Shown in pieces: positions 1 to 8,107 of a stretch of DNA of 64,000 bases. The position numbers and the translations under genes were made by a program. The notes under the pieces were generated by a model. It was not told where the DNA came from, did no database searches, and worked only from the letters and a program-made list of their open reading frames with translations. The stretch is from Pseudoponticoccus marisrubri (GTDB lineage Bacteria; Pseudomonadota; Alphaproteobacteria; Rhodobacterales; Rhodobacteraceae): positions 62,001 through 126,000 of the forward strand of contig NZ_LPXO01000010.1 in NCBI RefSeq assembly GCF_001482405.1, read 5' to 3'. Position 1 is the first letter of the stretch, and the number at the start of each line of letters is the position of its first letter.

Positions 1-293
1 CGGATCGCCAGCATCTGCCGGGGAAAGTTCCACTCGTACATGGCCGCGGCCGCGTCGATCCCCTCGTAGCATTGCAGGCGCACCAGCTCGCGCCCCAGCA
101 CCGAGGCGATGGCCTTGGCGGCCTCGGTCTTGCCGACGCCGGGCGCGCCTTCCAGCAGCAGAGGCTTGCCCAGCGCAAGCGCAAGGTAGGCGGCCGTGGC
201 CAGCCCCTCGTCGGCGATGTACTGGGCATCGCCCATGGCGCGGGCTAGCGGATCGGGCCCGTCGATGCCCTGTATCTCGCGCCGCACCGCCAT
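1..293 (-). CDS. MoxR-family AAA+ ATPase (CoxD-like), N-terminal part, cut by window edge
   Basis: The first 97 residues of an AAA+ ATPase are visible and the rest lies beyond the left edge. A Walker A motif, GAPGVGKTE, sits near residues 49-57 after a short helical region (ADEGLATAAYLALALGKPLLLEG), which is the MoxR arrangement. In cox-type clusters a MoxR ATPase (CoxD) helps mature the molybdenum cofactor of the hydroxylase. That role is inferred here from the position directly after the molybdopterin subunits. The ATG overlaps the upstream stop (TGATG), so translation is probably coupled. A CoxE-like VWA protein would be expected next, outside the window. Confidence 0.85.
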   Translation of the reverse strand, partial: MAVRREIQGIDGPDPLARAMGDAQYIADEGLATAAYLALALGKPLLLEGAPGVGKTEAAKAIASVLGRELVRLQCYEGIDAAAAMYEWNFPRQMLAI

Positions 294-1315
294 CAGAGCG
301 CCTGCCGCGGCCGCGCCCCGCCCTGCGCCTGCAGGCCGCGCAGCACCTTCTCCGGGGTCACGGGCAATTCGTCGATGCGCACGCCGACGGCGTCGTAGAC
401 CGCGTTCACCACCGCGGGCAGGACGGGGTTGGCGCACATCTCGCCCGGGCCCTTGCCGCCATAGGGGCCGTCCTCGGCCGGGCGTTCGAGGATCGAGATA
501 TGGTGCGGCGCGAGGTCTCCGGGCCCCGGCATGAGGTAGGTGTTGAAATCCTCGGGACCGTGATCGCGCGACGGGTAATAGGGCTCGGTCGTCTCCCATG
601 CCGCGTGGCTCATCCCCATCCACGCGCCGCCGCGCAGCTGCTGCTCCACCAGCTTGGGGTTCAGCGCGCGGCCGACCTCGTAGGCCGATTGCATGTCGGT
701 CACCGTGACCTCGCCGGTCTCGTCGTCGACCTCGACCGTGACCAGCATGGCGGCATGGGCAAAGGTGGTGACGGGCGACATCTCGCCCGTCTCGGGATCG
801 ACCTCCGACAGCGGGATCAGGAAGATGCCGCGCCCCGCGATGGTGCGGCCCTGCCGGAACTGCGCCGCTTGCGCCGCGGCCATGGTGGTGATCGTGCGCG
901 ACGGCGCGCCCTTCACGTGGATATTGCCGCGGCCGTCGGTCACGAGGTCGCCGGCGTCGACCTCCAGTTCCTCGGCGGCGGCCTCGAGCATGACCTGCCG
1001 GGCCTCCTCGCTGGCGCGGATCACCGCGTTGCCCATCCGGTGCGTGCCGCGCGACGCGAAAGAGCCCATGTCATGCGGGCCGGTATCGCTGTCGGCGGTG
1101 TCGACATAGACATCCTCGATCGGCACGCCCAGCGTCTCGGCCGCGATCTGGCGGGTAACGGATTTCATCCCCTGGCCCAGGTCGATAGCCGACAGCGCCA
1201 CGGTGAACTTGCCGTCGGGGTTGGAATGCACCAGCGCCTGGCTGGGATCGCCGCCAAGGTTCATGCCGATGGGATAGTTGATCGCCGCGAAGCCGCGGCC
1301 GCGATGCACGGTCAT
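293..1315 (-). CDS. Molybdopterin-binding subunit, C-terminal half (split large subunit of XDH/CODH-family hydroxylase)
   Basis: 340 residues matching the second half of a xanthine/CO dehydrogenase large subunit. It opens with RGRGFAAINYPIGMNLGG, has the cofactor-contacting segment SDTGPHDMGSFASRGTH, and ends with GGKGPGEMCANP, which contains the Glu expected to be the catalytic base. The ATG overlaps the stop of the preceding gene (TGATG), and CGGAGG lies a few bases upstream, so it looks like a genuine coupled start. The split falls where intact homologues are continuous. Nicotinate dehydrogenase of Eubacterium barkeri is a known case of a Mo subunit split into two chains, the smaller about 37 kDa. 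A frameshift or sequencing error at the junction is the alternative. Confidence 0.85.
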   Translation of the reverse strand: MTVHRGRGFAAINYPIGMNLGGDPSQALVHSNPDGKFTVALSAIDLGQGMKSVTRQIAAETLGVPIEDVYVDTADSDTGPHDMGSFASRGTHRMGNAVIRASEEARQVMLEAAAEELEVDAGDLVTDGRGNIHVKGAPSRTITTMAAAQAAQFRQGRTIAGRGIFLIPLSEVDPETGEMSPVTTFAHAAMLVTVEVDDETGEVTVTDMQSAYEVGRALNPKLVEQQLRGGAWMGMSHAAWETTEPYYPSRDHGPEDFNTYLMPGPGDLAPHHISILERPAEDGPYGGKGPGEMCANPVLPAVVNAVYDAVGVRIDELPVTPEKVLRGLQAQGGARPRQAL

Positions 1316-3009
1316 CAGCGCCTCCGGAAGCCGGACAGGGAGGAAAAACGCATCGCCCCGCTGCGCGCCGGCTTCTTTGTCGCTTGCTCGGGCGCAGGCT
1401 CGGGCCGCGCGGACGCGGACGGGGCCGGCTGGGACGGGGCGGGCGGCGAGGGCCGGGACGCCGCCGGGGGCGGGCTGGCCGGGCGCGGCGGCGGCGCGGT
1501 GGTGGGCGGGCTGTCGCCGCCCCCCTTGCGGGCATAGCTGGTGGCGGTGAACCCCTCGACCCGGCCCTCCTGATCGGTGGCGGTGTGGCGCGGCAGCTCG
1601 GCCCGGGCGCCGCCGCCGTCGCGCAGCGACGAGGCCGCCTTCATCTGCGGCGACAGCGTGACGCCCGCCTTCTCGGCCACGACCTGCGCGCATTCGATCA
1701 GCGCACAGTTCTTGGCCAGCCGCCGATGCGCCTTCATGTCGCCGTCACGATAGGCGTTGAGGATGCGTAGCTCCACGGGGTTGAGCCCCACCGTCTCGGC
1801 CACCTTGTCCATATGCGCCTCGATCGCGAAATCGACCCCGGTGATGCCGAAGCCGCGCATCGCCGTGGCCGGCGTGCGGTTGGTGTAGACGCAGTAGACA
1901 TCGGCATGGACGTTGGGGATCGTGTAGGGCCCGGGCAGGTGCCCCACCCCCTTGATGATCGCGTAGGAGGACAGCCGCGTATAGGCGCCGGCATCGAAAT
2001 AGCCGGTGAACTTGCGCGCCACGATGCGCCCATCGGCCATCACGCCGTCGGTGATGTACCAGCGCTCGGCCCCGCGCGGCGCGCCGACCTGCATCTCCTC
2101 GGCGCGGTCCCAGGCGTATTTCACCGGCCGCCCCGTCAGCATGGCGCCGAGGATCGCCAGCGGCTCATGCACCGAATCCACCTTGCCGCCAAAGCCGCCG
2201 CCCACCGTACCGCCAATGAAATGCAGCCGCGAGGACGGCATGGACAGCACCTTGGCCGCCGTGCCCAGCGAGAAGAACAGCGCCTGTGTCGAGGTATAGC
2301 AGACATAGCGGTCGTTTTGCTCGGGCGCGGCGATGGCACCGCAGGTCTCGATCGGGGCCTGCTCGATGGGCGACATCTGGTAGCGCCCCTCGACCACGTG
2401 ATCGGCCTCGGCCAAGGCGCGGTCCACGTCGCCATAGCGCAGCTTCTGGTGGTCGTACTTGCCGTGATAGACGAACTTGTTCTCGGGGTAGATCTCCAGC
2501 ACCGCCGGAGCACCGGGCTTGATCGCCTCTTCCACGTCCAGCACGTGGGGCAGAACCTCCCAGTCGACCTGCACCGCGGCGGCGGCGGCACGGGCTTGGG
2601 CCTCGGTCTCGGCGATGACGGCGGCCACCGGCTCGCCGCGATAGGCGGTCTTGTTCTCGGACAGGATCGGCTCGTCATCAAGGCCGAAATCCAGCAGCGA
2701 CAGCAGCGTGTTGAGGTTCACCGGCACGTCGCGCCCGGTCAGCACGCGCACCACGCCGGGCATGCGCTCGGCGGCCGAGGTGTCGATGCGCCGGATGCGC
2801 GCGTGGTGATGCGGGCTGCGCGCGCAGCGCAGGTGCAGCAGCCCGTCGAAGAGATGGTCGTCGAAGAAGGGCGAACGCCCCGTCACATGGCCGAGGATAT
2901 CCTGCCGCCGGGTCGGCTTGCCCACCTCGTTGAGATTGTCGTCCCGCTCGTCGGCAAAGAGATCCTTGCGGAACTCGACCATGGGACCGTCTGACGTCAT
3001 GTCCCTCAT
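1315..3009 (-). CDS. Molybdopterin-binding subunit, N-terminal half, with Pro/Ala-rich tail
   Basis: 564 residues. The N-terminal a/b-hammerhead domain (GRSPFFDDHLFDGLLHLRCA) is followed by the first Mo-cofactor domain with GGTVGGGFGGKVDS and the motif AMRGFG. That motif is closer to xanthine dehydrogenases (FRGFG) than to form I CO dehydrogenase (AYxCSFR), so CO is an unlikely substrate. After about residue 490 the chain becomes a Pro/Ala/Ser-rich tail ending MRFSSLSGFRRR and a stop. The next gene continues the fold. The start at 3009 overlaps the upstream stop (ATGA); a second Met at 3000 has AGGG just ahead and is also possible. Substrate unknown; an N-heterocycle or aromatic CoA ester is plausible for this family. 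Confidence 0.87.
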   Translation of the reverse strand: MRDMTSDGPMVEFRKDLFADERDDNLNEVGKPTRRQDILGHVTGRSPFFDDHLFDGLLHLRCARSPHHHARIRRIDTSAAERMPGVVRVLTGRDVPVNLNTLLSLLDFGLDDEPILSENKTAYRGEPVAAVIAETEAQARAAAAAVQVDWEVLPHVLDVEEAIKPGAPAVLEIYPENKFVYHGKYDHQKLRYGDVDRALAEADHVVEGRYQMSPIEQAPIETCGAIAAPEQNDRYVCYTSTQALFFSLGTAAKVLSMPSSRLHFIGGTVGGGFGGKVDSVHEPLAILGAMLTGRPVKYAWDRAEEMQVGAPRGAERWYITDGVMADGRIVARKFTGYFDAGAYTRLSSYAIIKGVGHLPGPYTIPNVHADVYCVYTNRTPATAMRGFGITGVDFAIEAHMDKVAETVGLNPVELRILNAYRDGDMKAHRRLAKNCALIECAQVVAEKAGVTLSPQMKAASSLRDGGGARAELPRHTATDQEGRVEGFTATSYARKGGGDSPPTTAPPPRPASPPPAASRPSPPAPSQPAPSASARPEPAPEQATKKPARSGAMRFSSLSGFRRR

Positions 3010-3482
3010 GCGCGGGCCCTCCCCTCGGCCACCGACAGGATCGCGGCGATGATCGGTTCGTAGCCGGTGCAGCGGCACAGGTTGCCCGAGATCGCCTCGA
3101 CCACCTCGTCGCGCGTGGGCCGCGGGTTGCGGTCCAGCAGCGCCCGCGCCGAGATCAGCATCCCGGCGGTGCAATAGCCGCATTGCGCGGCGAAATGGTC
3201 CATGAAGGCCTCTTGCAGCGGGTCCAGCTGCGCCCCCCGGGCCAGCCCCGAGGCGGTGCCCACATCGCGCCCCTCGACCGTCTGGGCCAACACAAGGCAG
3301 GCCAAATGCGTCTCGCCATCGACGGTGACGGTGCAGGCGCCGCAAGTGCCCTGCCCGCAGCCGAACTTGGGGCTGAGATCGCCCACATCGCGGCGCAGGA
3401 ACTCCAGCAGGTTCTGGCCAGGATCGGCGAAGGCGGCGCGCGGGCTGCCGTTCAGCGTGAAACTCACCGGTGTCTTTGCCAT
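3006..3482 (-). CDS. 2Fe-2S subunit of molybdenum hydroxylase (CoxS/XdhC-type small subunit)
   Basis: 158 residues, typical of the small subunit. The N-terminal plant-ferredoxin-like domain has the cluster motif CGQGTCGAC near residues 42-50 with a further Cys at ETHLAC. The C-terminal helical domain has CGYCTAGM and CRCTGY, which bind the second 2Fe-2S cluster. It passes electrons from the Mo site to the FAD subunit. The start chosen is the ATG at 3482, which overlaps the stop of the FAD-subunit gene (TGATG). The longer reading frame upstream is a shadow of that gene. It sits in the order FAD, FeS, Mo, as in coxMSL. Confidence 0.95.
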   Translation of the reverse strand: MAKTPVSFTLNGSPRAAFADPGQNLLEFLRRDVGDLSPKFGCGQGTCGACTVTVDGETHLACLVLAQTVEGRDVGTASGLARGAQLDPLQEAFMDHFAAQCGYCTAGMLISARALLDRNPRPTRDEVVEAISGNLCRCTGYEPIIAAILSVAEGRARA

Positions 3483-4282
3483 CAGCCTTGCTCCATCCGG
3501 GTCAGAAGGCGCCGCAGGTGCACGCCCGCCACCTCGCGCCGGTACCATTCGGTGGCGATCTGGTCGGTGAACGGGGCCAGCCCCTCGCAGGCGGCGGCGG
3601 CAGCGCGGTCGATCGTGGCGGTGTCCAGCGCGTGGCCCTCAAGCGCGCGCTCGGCGCCACTCGATCGCAGCGGCGTGGGCCCCATGGCGCCGAAGACGAC
3701 GCGGGGATCGCGGATGCGGCCGCCCTCGCGCGGCAGGTGCACCGCGATGGACAGGACCGAGACGCCCTTGGGCTTGACCCGGCTGACCTTGTGAAAGGCA
3801 AAGGCGCGCGGATCGCGCGGGCGCGGCACCTCGATCGCCTCGACAAGGCCGGCACTGTCGCGCGCCTTCAGCACGTCCTCGACGGGCCGGGCGCTGCCCT
3901 GCCCCGCCAGCACCACCAGCGCGCCCAACGCCAGAAGCGCCGCGGCGAAATCGCCGTAAGGATGCGCGGCAAAGAGATTGCCGGCCACGGTGCCCATGTT
4001 GCGCACCTGCGGGCCGCCGATCAGCCGGGCGACCGGGTGCAGCACCTCCAGCTCGCGGCTGGCCAGCACCCCGGCCATGGTCACGCCCGCGCCCAGCCGC
4101 ACGCCGTCGCCGGTGGTCTGCACGCGGGTCAGGCCCGGATCGCTGACCCGGATCAGCCGCGCGGGCCCGGCGCCCTCGTTGACATCGCGCATCAGCAGCG
4201 TGCCGCCCGCCATGTAGGCCGCGTCGCGCCCCATGGCGCGGGCCGCCTCGGCCAGGGTCGGATAGGTCTCGACGATGGTCAT
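3482..4282 (-). CDS. FAD-binding subunit of molybdenum hydroxylase (CoxM-type medium subunit)
   Basis: 266 residues of the FAD-binding PCMH/CO-dehydrogenase flavoprotein family. AGGTLLM near residues 25-31 fits the first FAD pyrophosphate loop, and VRNMGTVAGNLFAAHPYGD fits the second conserved FAD loop (usually RNxGTxGGNL). The C-terminal CO_deh_flav_C domain covers roughly residues 160-266. It accepts electrons from the FeS subunit and hands them to an unknown acceptor. The ATG overlaps the stop of the SRPBCC gene before it (ATGA), so all hydroxylase subunits appear to be translated from one coupled message. Confidence 0.93.
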   Translation of the reverse strand: MTIVETYPTLAEAARAMGRDAAYMAGGTLLMRDVNEGAGPARLIRVSDPGLTRVQTTGDGVRLGAGVTMAGVLASRELEVLHPVARLIGGPQVRNMGTVAGNLFAAHPYGDFAAALLALGALVVLAGQGSARPVEDVLKARDSAGLVEAIEVPRPRDPRAFAFHKVSRVKPKGVSVLSIAVHLPREGGRIRDPRVVFGAMGPTPLRSSGAERALEGHALDTATIDRAAAAACEGLAPFTDQIATEWYRREVAGVHLRRLLTRMEQG

Positions 4283-4725
4283 GCCGCCTCCAGTCCCATA
4301 TGGGCGCGGATCGCGTCGAACCCGCCCTGGTAGATGTTCTCGGCCACCATGGTCTGCAGCTCCGTCTCGCGCCCTTTCGGCGTGTCGAAACGGCTCTCCC
4401 ACAGCCAGAAGGTCCGGTCGCCATCGGTGACCGGCGCCAGCCGCACATGCGCCACGTAGTTGAGCAGCGGCACCGGCGTCTCGAGCAGGCAATAGCTGAA
4501 GGCCATGTCCGCATCCGACAGCGTCAGCAGCTGCTCGCGCAGCTCCGAGCCGTCGACGAGGTGGAAGCGGCGCACGCAACCCACCTTGTCCGAGGGCTGG
4601 CGGCGGTCGATCACGCTGTCGGCCACGGCCGGGTGCCACTGGTCATGGCCGTTGAAATCGCGCAGCACCGCCCAGACCTCCTCCACGGGGGCGTCCAGAA
4701 CCGTGCTCTTGACCACCTTGACCAT
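4279..4725 (-). CDS. SRPBCC-family protein (PYR/PYL/CoxG-like fold), copy 2
   Basis: 148 residues of the START/Bet v 1-like SRPBCC superfamily: DAPVEEVWAVLRDFNGHDQWHP at the N-terminus and a long C-terminal helix (NIYQGGFDAIRAHMG). It is clearly paralogous to the next-upstream gene, sharing HP..DS.I......SDKVGC.R.FHL and the conserved TPITDGDRTF-like strand. SRPBCC proteins bind hydrophobic ligands in a cavity. In CO dehydrogenase clusters the SRPBCC protein CoxG recruits the enzyme to the membrane. A ligand-carrying or docking role is inferred. The start at 4725 follows the upstream stop by one base; the longer frame is a shadow. Confidence 0.87.
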   Translation of the reverse strand: MVKVVKSTVLDAPVEEVWAVLRDFNGHDQWHPAVADSVIDRRQPSDKVGCVRRFHLVDGSELREQLLTLSDADMAFSYCLLETPVPLLNYVAHVRLAPVTDGDRTFWLWESRFDTPKGRETELQTMVAENIYQGGFDAIRAHMGLEAA

Positions 4726-4726
4726 C

Positions 4727-5164
4727 TCAACGCACCAGGCTGCGTTGCAGCGCGGCAAAGCCCGCCTGGAAGACATCCGTGCCGATGCCCGTGACCAGCC
4801 CCTCGGCATCCTCCTCGGCGCAGTCGAACTCGGCCGTCCACTCGGCAAAGGTCCGGTCGCCATCGGTGATCGGCGTCAGCCGCAGCGTGGCCACGTAATC
4901 GGTCAGCGGCATCGGGCTTTCGAGGATCGCGTAGGTGCAGAACAGGTCGTAGTCGGACAGGCCCAGAAGCTGCTCGCGGATGCGGTCGCCGTTCTGCAGG
5001 TGGAAATCTCGGATGCAGCCCACCTTGTCCGACGGCTCGCCATTCTCGATGCGGCTGTCGCGGATGCGCGGATGCCAGCGCGGCAGGGCGTTGAAGTCGC
5101 GCACTCGGTCCCAGACCTTCGCGGCCGGTGCGTCGATCACCGATGAGATATACACGCGGGGCAT
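4727..5164 (-). CDS. SRPBCC-family protein, copy 1
   Basis: 145 residues, the tandem paralogue of the gene downstream. It has VIDAPAAKVWDRVRDFNALPRWHP, SDKVGCIRDFHLQNGDRIREQLL and TPITDGDRTFAEWTAEFDC, then a C-terminal helix. Compared with its neighbour, the ligand-lid region differs (DYDLFCTYAILESPMP against DADMAFSYCLLETPVP). This could mean two ligands or a heterodimer; that is inference. The gene starts directly after the TAG stop of the flotillin gene with no spacer, so it is co-transcribed with the flotillin and the hydroxylase. Confidence 0.87.
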   Translation of the reverse strand: MPRVYISSVIDAPAAKVWDRVRDFNALPRWHPRIRDSRIENGEPSDKVGCIRDFHLQNGDRIREQLLGLSDYDLFCTYAILESPMPLTDYVATLRLTPITDGDRTFAEWTAEFDCAEEDAEGLVTGIGTDVFQAGFAALQRSLVR

Positions 5165-8083
5165 CTATTTCTTGTCCCCGCTGTCCTGGCCGCCCTCGGA
5201 GCGGGGCGCATCGCCCCCGCCGCCCGCATCCTTGCCTGCAGATTTCTCCACCGCGCCGGCGATGCGCTGCATGTCCGAGGCCTCGCGGATCAGCCCGCCC
5301 TGCTTGGCAAGCCCGCCCCCCTCGATGCCGATATCCGACAGCAGCGAGTCGATCAGGGGCGCCTGCACGCGGTAGCGCAGGGCCGAGTTGATGACCTCGT
5401 CCGTCGGGCTGCCATCGCTGGCGCCACCGCCGCCGGTGACACCGTCCAGCTGCATGATGCGGATGTCCTGGATCTTCTCCAGAGGCTTGACCGAGGCGGA
5501 CACGATCCCCTCGACATGCTCCAGCAGCTTGCGACGGAATAGCGAGGCGCGCGCCGGGTCGGTAAGCACGTTCTCGGCCTCGTTGATGAGCTTCTGGGCC
5601 TCGGCCTCGACGGCGGTGCGCACCTTCTCGCCCTCGGCAATCGCCTTGGCCTCGGCCGCGGCCTTCTCGGCCATGGTCACGTCGATCGACTTGCGGCGGT
5701 TGGCGGCCTCGGTCTCGCGCACGGTCTTGACCTTTTCCTCGGCCTCGGCGGCACGGGCGCGGGCGGCATCCGCCTCGGCCCGGGCGGCGCTCTCCTCGAG
5801 CGATTTCTGGTAGAGCGCGATGGCCTTGTCCATCTGCGCGGTCTCGACCTCGCGCTCGCGGCCCACTTCCAGCCGCCGGCGCACGGTCTCGTGGTCGATC
5901 CGGATCTCGTCCAGTCCGCGTTCCGAGGCGACGCGCGCGCGCTCGATCTCTTCCTGGCTGGCGATCTCGGCCTCGCGCAGGGTCTGCACGCGGGCGACCT
6001 CGAGCTGTTCCAGCGCGCGGCGGCGTTCCACGCGGGCAGCTTCCAGCGCGCGCTCGCGTTCGATCTCGGCCTTCTCGACGGCACGCCGGGCCATGACCTC
6101 GGCCTCCTGCACGTTGGCCTCGGCGGCGGCGCGCTCGGCCTTGGTCTCGGCCAGCTGGATCACGCGGGCCTCCTCGGCCGCCTCGACATTGCGGCGCCGC
6201 TCGATATCGGCGACCTCGCGGGTCTTCTGGCTGGCGATGCGCTCCTGCTCCAGCGCCAGTTCCGAGGCGACGCGCGCGGTCTCGACCGCCTCGCGCCGGG
6301 CGATCTCGGCCGCCTCGAGCTCCTGCTCCTTGGCGATCTCGCGGGCGCGCGTGTCCTGCTCGGCGGTGATGCGCTCGGCATCGAGCGCGCGCTTCTGCGA
6401 GATGCGCGCCTGCTCCACCGCCTCGTCGGCGGCGACACGCGCCTCGTCGATGGCCTTGTTGCGGGCGATCTCGCGCGACGAGGTGGCCTCGTCGGCCTCG
6501 ATCCGCGATGCGGCGATCTGCTTCTCGCGGGCGATGCGGGCGGATTCCACCGCCTCGTGCGCGGCGATCTCGGCCGCCTCGACGGCCTGCTTGCGCGAGA
6601 TTTCCAGTTCGCGGATGCGCTGATCCTCGGAGATGCGCGCCTCGCTGATCTGGGCGTCCTGCAGCACGCGCATGCGCTCCACCGCTTCGCGCGCGGCGAT
6701 CTCGGCCTCGTCCAGCGCCTTCTGCCGGGCGATCTCGCGCTGGCGGATATCCTCCTCGCCCTTGATGCGGGTCTGCGCCAGCACGAGGTCCTGCGCCATG
6801 CGGCGGCGTTCATTGGCCTCGTTCGCGGCGATCTCGGCATCGCGGATCGACTGCTGGCGCTCGATCTCCAGCGCCTGCGTCTCGCGCTCGCGGGCGATGC
6901 GCGCCTCGGCCAGCGCCTTCTCCTGCGCGATGCGGGCGCGTTCGGTGGCTTCGCGCGCCTCGATCTCGGCCTCTTCGATGGCCCGCTTGGCGGCGATGTC
7001 GCGCGCCTCGGTCTCCTGCTCGTTCTGGATGCGCGCCTCGCGGACGGTGCGCTCCTGCAGGATGCGGGCGGTCTCGGTCGCCTCGCGGGCCGAGATCTCC
7101 TCGGCCTCGATCTCGCGCTGGCGGGCGATCTCGCGGGCGCGGATCAGCCGTTCCGAGGCGATGCGCGCCTCGGAGACCGCCTGTTCATTGGCGATGCGGG
7201 CGCGCTCGATGGCCTCCTGGCTGAGGTAGCGCGCGGTCTCGGCCTCGGTCTCGCGCTCGGCACGTTCGCGGGCCAGCTCGGCGCGCTGCTGGGCGCGGCG
7301 ATACTCGATGTCGCGCTCCTGCAGCAGCTGGGCCTCCTCGCTCTCGCGCTCGATATCCAGCACCTGCTTCTCGGCCTCGAGATTGCGCGAGCGGATGCGG
7401 ATCATCGAATCCTGCTCGATGTCGTTGCGCAGCTTGCGGCGCTCCTCGATATCCTTGATCAGCGAGGTCAGGCCCTCGGCGTCGAACCGGTTCGAGGGGT
7501 TGAAGAATTCCAGCGCGGTCTGGTCGATATCCAGGATCGCGACGCTTTCCAGCTCCAGCCCGTTCTTCTCGAGATCCTCCTGCGCGCGTTCCTGCACCCG
7601 CGCCACATAGGCGCTGCGGTTCTCGTGCATCTCGCCCATGGACATCTCGGCGGCGACGCCGCGCATGGCGCTTTCGAACTTGCCGGCCAATAGCCCGTGC
7701 AGGTTCGAGGTCTCCAGCGTGCGCCGGCCCAGCGTCGAAGCCGCCCGCGCCACCGACACCTTGTCCGACCGGACGCGGACATAGAACTCGGCCTCGACAT
7801 CGACGCGCATGCGGTCCTTGGTGATCAGCGCCTCGTCCCGGCTGCGCTCCACCGTCAGGGGCAGCGTGTTCATGTTCACCGGCGTGATGTCGTGGATGAT
7901 CGGCCAGACGAAAGCACCGCCGTCGATCACCACCTTCTCGCCCAGGAACCCGGTCCGGACAAAGGCGATTTCCTTGGTCGAGCGGCGGTAGAGCCACTGC
8001 ATCACCCAGTAGATGATGGCGATGGCGACGACCGCCACGATGAGCCACAGGATCAATTCCCCGATCAGCTGGCCTGTCATCAT
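5165..8083 (-). CDS. Giant flotillin/SPFH (YqiK-like) membrane protein with hendecad coiled coil
   Basis: 972 residues. A single N-terminal membrane anchor spans about residues 7-31, followed by an SPFH/Band 7 domain at about 38-230 (LPLTVERSRDEALITKD, then LESVAILDIDQTALEFFNP). A very long charged helix covers about 230-830. From residue 282 to 633 it consists of eight 44-residue units, each made of four 11-residue units of the form xxARIxxExxx. The conserved flotillin end (LINEAENVLTDP ... VKPLEKIQDIRIMQLDGV) follows at about 832-882, then a Gly-rich tail. E. coli YqiK is about 550 residues, so this one is extended mainly in the coiled coil. Flotillins oligomerise into membrane scaffolds or cages. 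Here it is co-transcribed with a hydroxylase and transporter, which suggests a scaffold for that pathway (inference). Confidence 0.9.
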   Translation of the reverse strand: MMTGQLIGELILWLIVAVVAIAIIYWVMQWLYRRSTKEIAFVRTGFLGEKVVIDGGAFVWPIIHDITPVNMNTLPLTVERSRDEALITKDRMRVDVEAEFYVRVRSDKVSVARAASTLGRRTLETSNLHGLLAGKFESAMRGVAAEMSMGEMHENRSAYVARVQERAQEDLEKNGLELESVAILDIDQTALEFFNPSNRFDAEGLTSLIKDIEERRKLRNDIEQDSMIRIRSRNLEAEKQVLDIERESEEAQLLQERDIEYRRAQQRAELARERAERETEAETARYLSQEAIERARIANEQAVSEARIASERLIRAREIARQREIEAEEISAREATETARILQERTVREARIQNEQETEARDIAAKRAIEEAEIEAREATERARIAQEKALAEARIARERETQALEIERQQSIRDAEIAANEANERRRMAQDLVLAQTRIKGEEDIRQREIARQKALDEAEIAAREAVERMRVLQDAQISEARISEDQRIRELEISRKQAVEAAEIAAHEAVESARIAREKQIAASRIEADEATSSREIARNKAIDEARVAADEAVEQARISQKRALDAERITAEQDTRAREIAKEQELEAAEIARREAVETARVASELALEQERIASQKTREVADIERRRNVEAAEEARVIQLAETKAERAAAEANVQEAEVMARRAVEKAEIERERALEAARVERRRALEQLEVARVQTLREAEIASQEEIERARVASERGLDEIRIDHETVRRRLEVGREREVETAQMDKAIALYQKSLEESAARAEADAARARAAEAEEKVKTVRETEAANRRKSIDVTMAEKAAAEAKAIAEGEKVRTAVEAEAQKLINEAENVLTDPARASLFRRKLLEHVEGIVSASVKPLEKIQDIRIMQLDGVTGGGGASDGSPTDEVINSALRYRVQAPLIDSLLSDIGIEGGGLAKQGGLIREASDMQRIAGAVEKSAGKDAGGGGDAPRSEGGQDSGDKK
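6185..7240 (-). repeat. Eight tandem 132-bp (44-codon) degenerate repeats inside the flotillin gene
   Basis: The encoded helix repeats every 11 residues with a 44-residue super-period. Examples of unit starts are EAEEISAREAT, EEAEIEAREAT, DEAEIAAREAV, EAAEIAAHEAV, DEARVAADEAV and EAAEIARREAV, each followed by units such as ERARIAQEKAL. Eight full units run without insertions from residue 282 to 633, followed by a 36-residue degenerate unit and one more clear unit at 670-713. An 11-residue period is the mark of a hendecad coiled coil, which is nearly straight or slightly right-handed, rather than a heptad one. Confidence 0.85.
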
Positions 8084-8107
8084 GTCCTTTTCCCTCCCCG
8101 CGTGGCG

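Noticed and set aside
1315-3009. CO dehydrogenase (aerobic CO oxidation)
   Set aside because: Subunit order matches coxMSL, but the large subunit has AMRGFG instead of AYxCSFR (form I) or AYRGAGR (form II), so CO oxidation is not supported.
6185-7240. CRISPR-like or satellite DNA array suggested by 132-bp periodicity
   Set aside because: The periodicity is at codon level within an intact reading frame and the DNA copies are divergent; it is explained by the coiled-coil repeat.
5820-7693. Very long open frames (up to 600 codons) on the plus strand opposite the flotillin gene
   Set aside because: They mirror the repetitive antisense codon pattern of the coiled-coil gene (Asp/Gly/Leu-rich) and are a by-product of high GC and periodic sequence.
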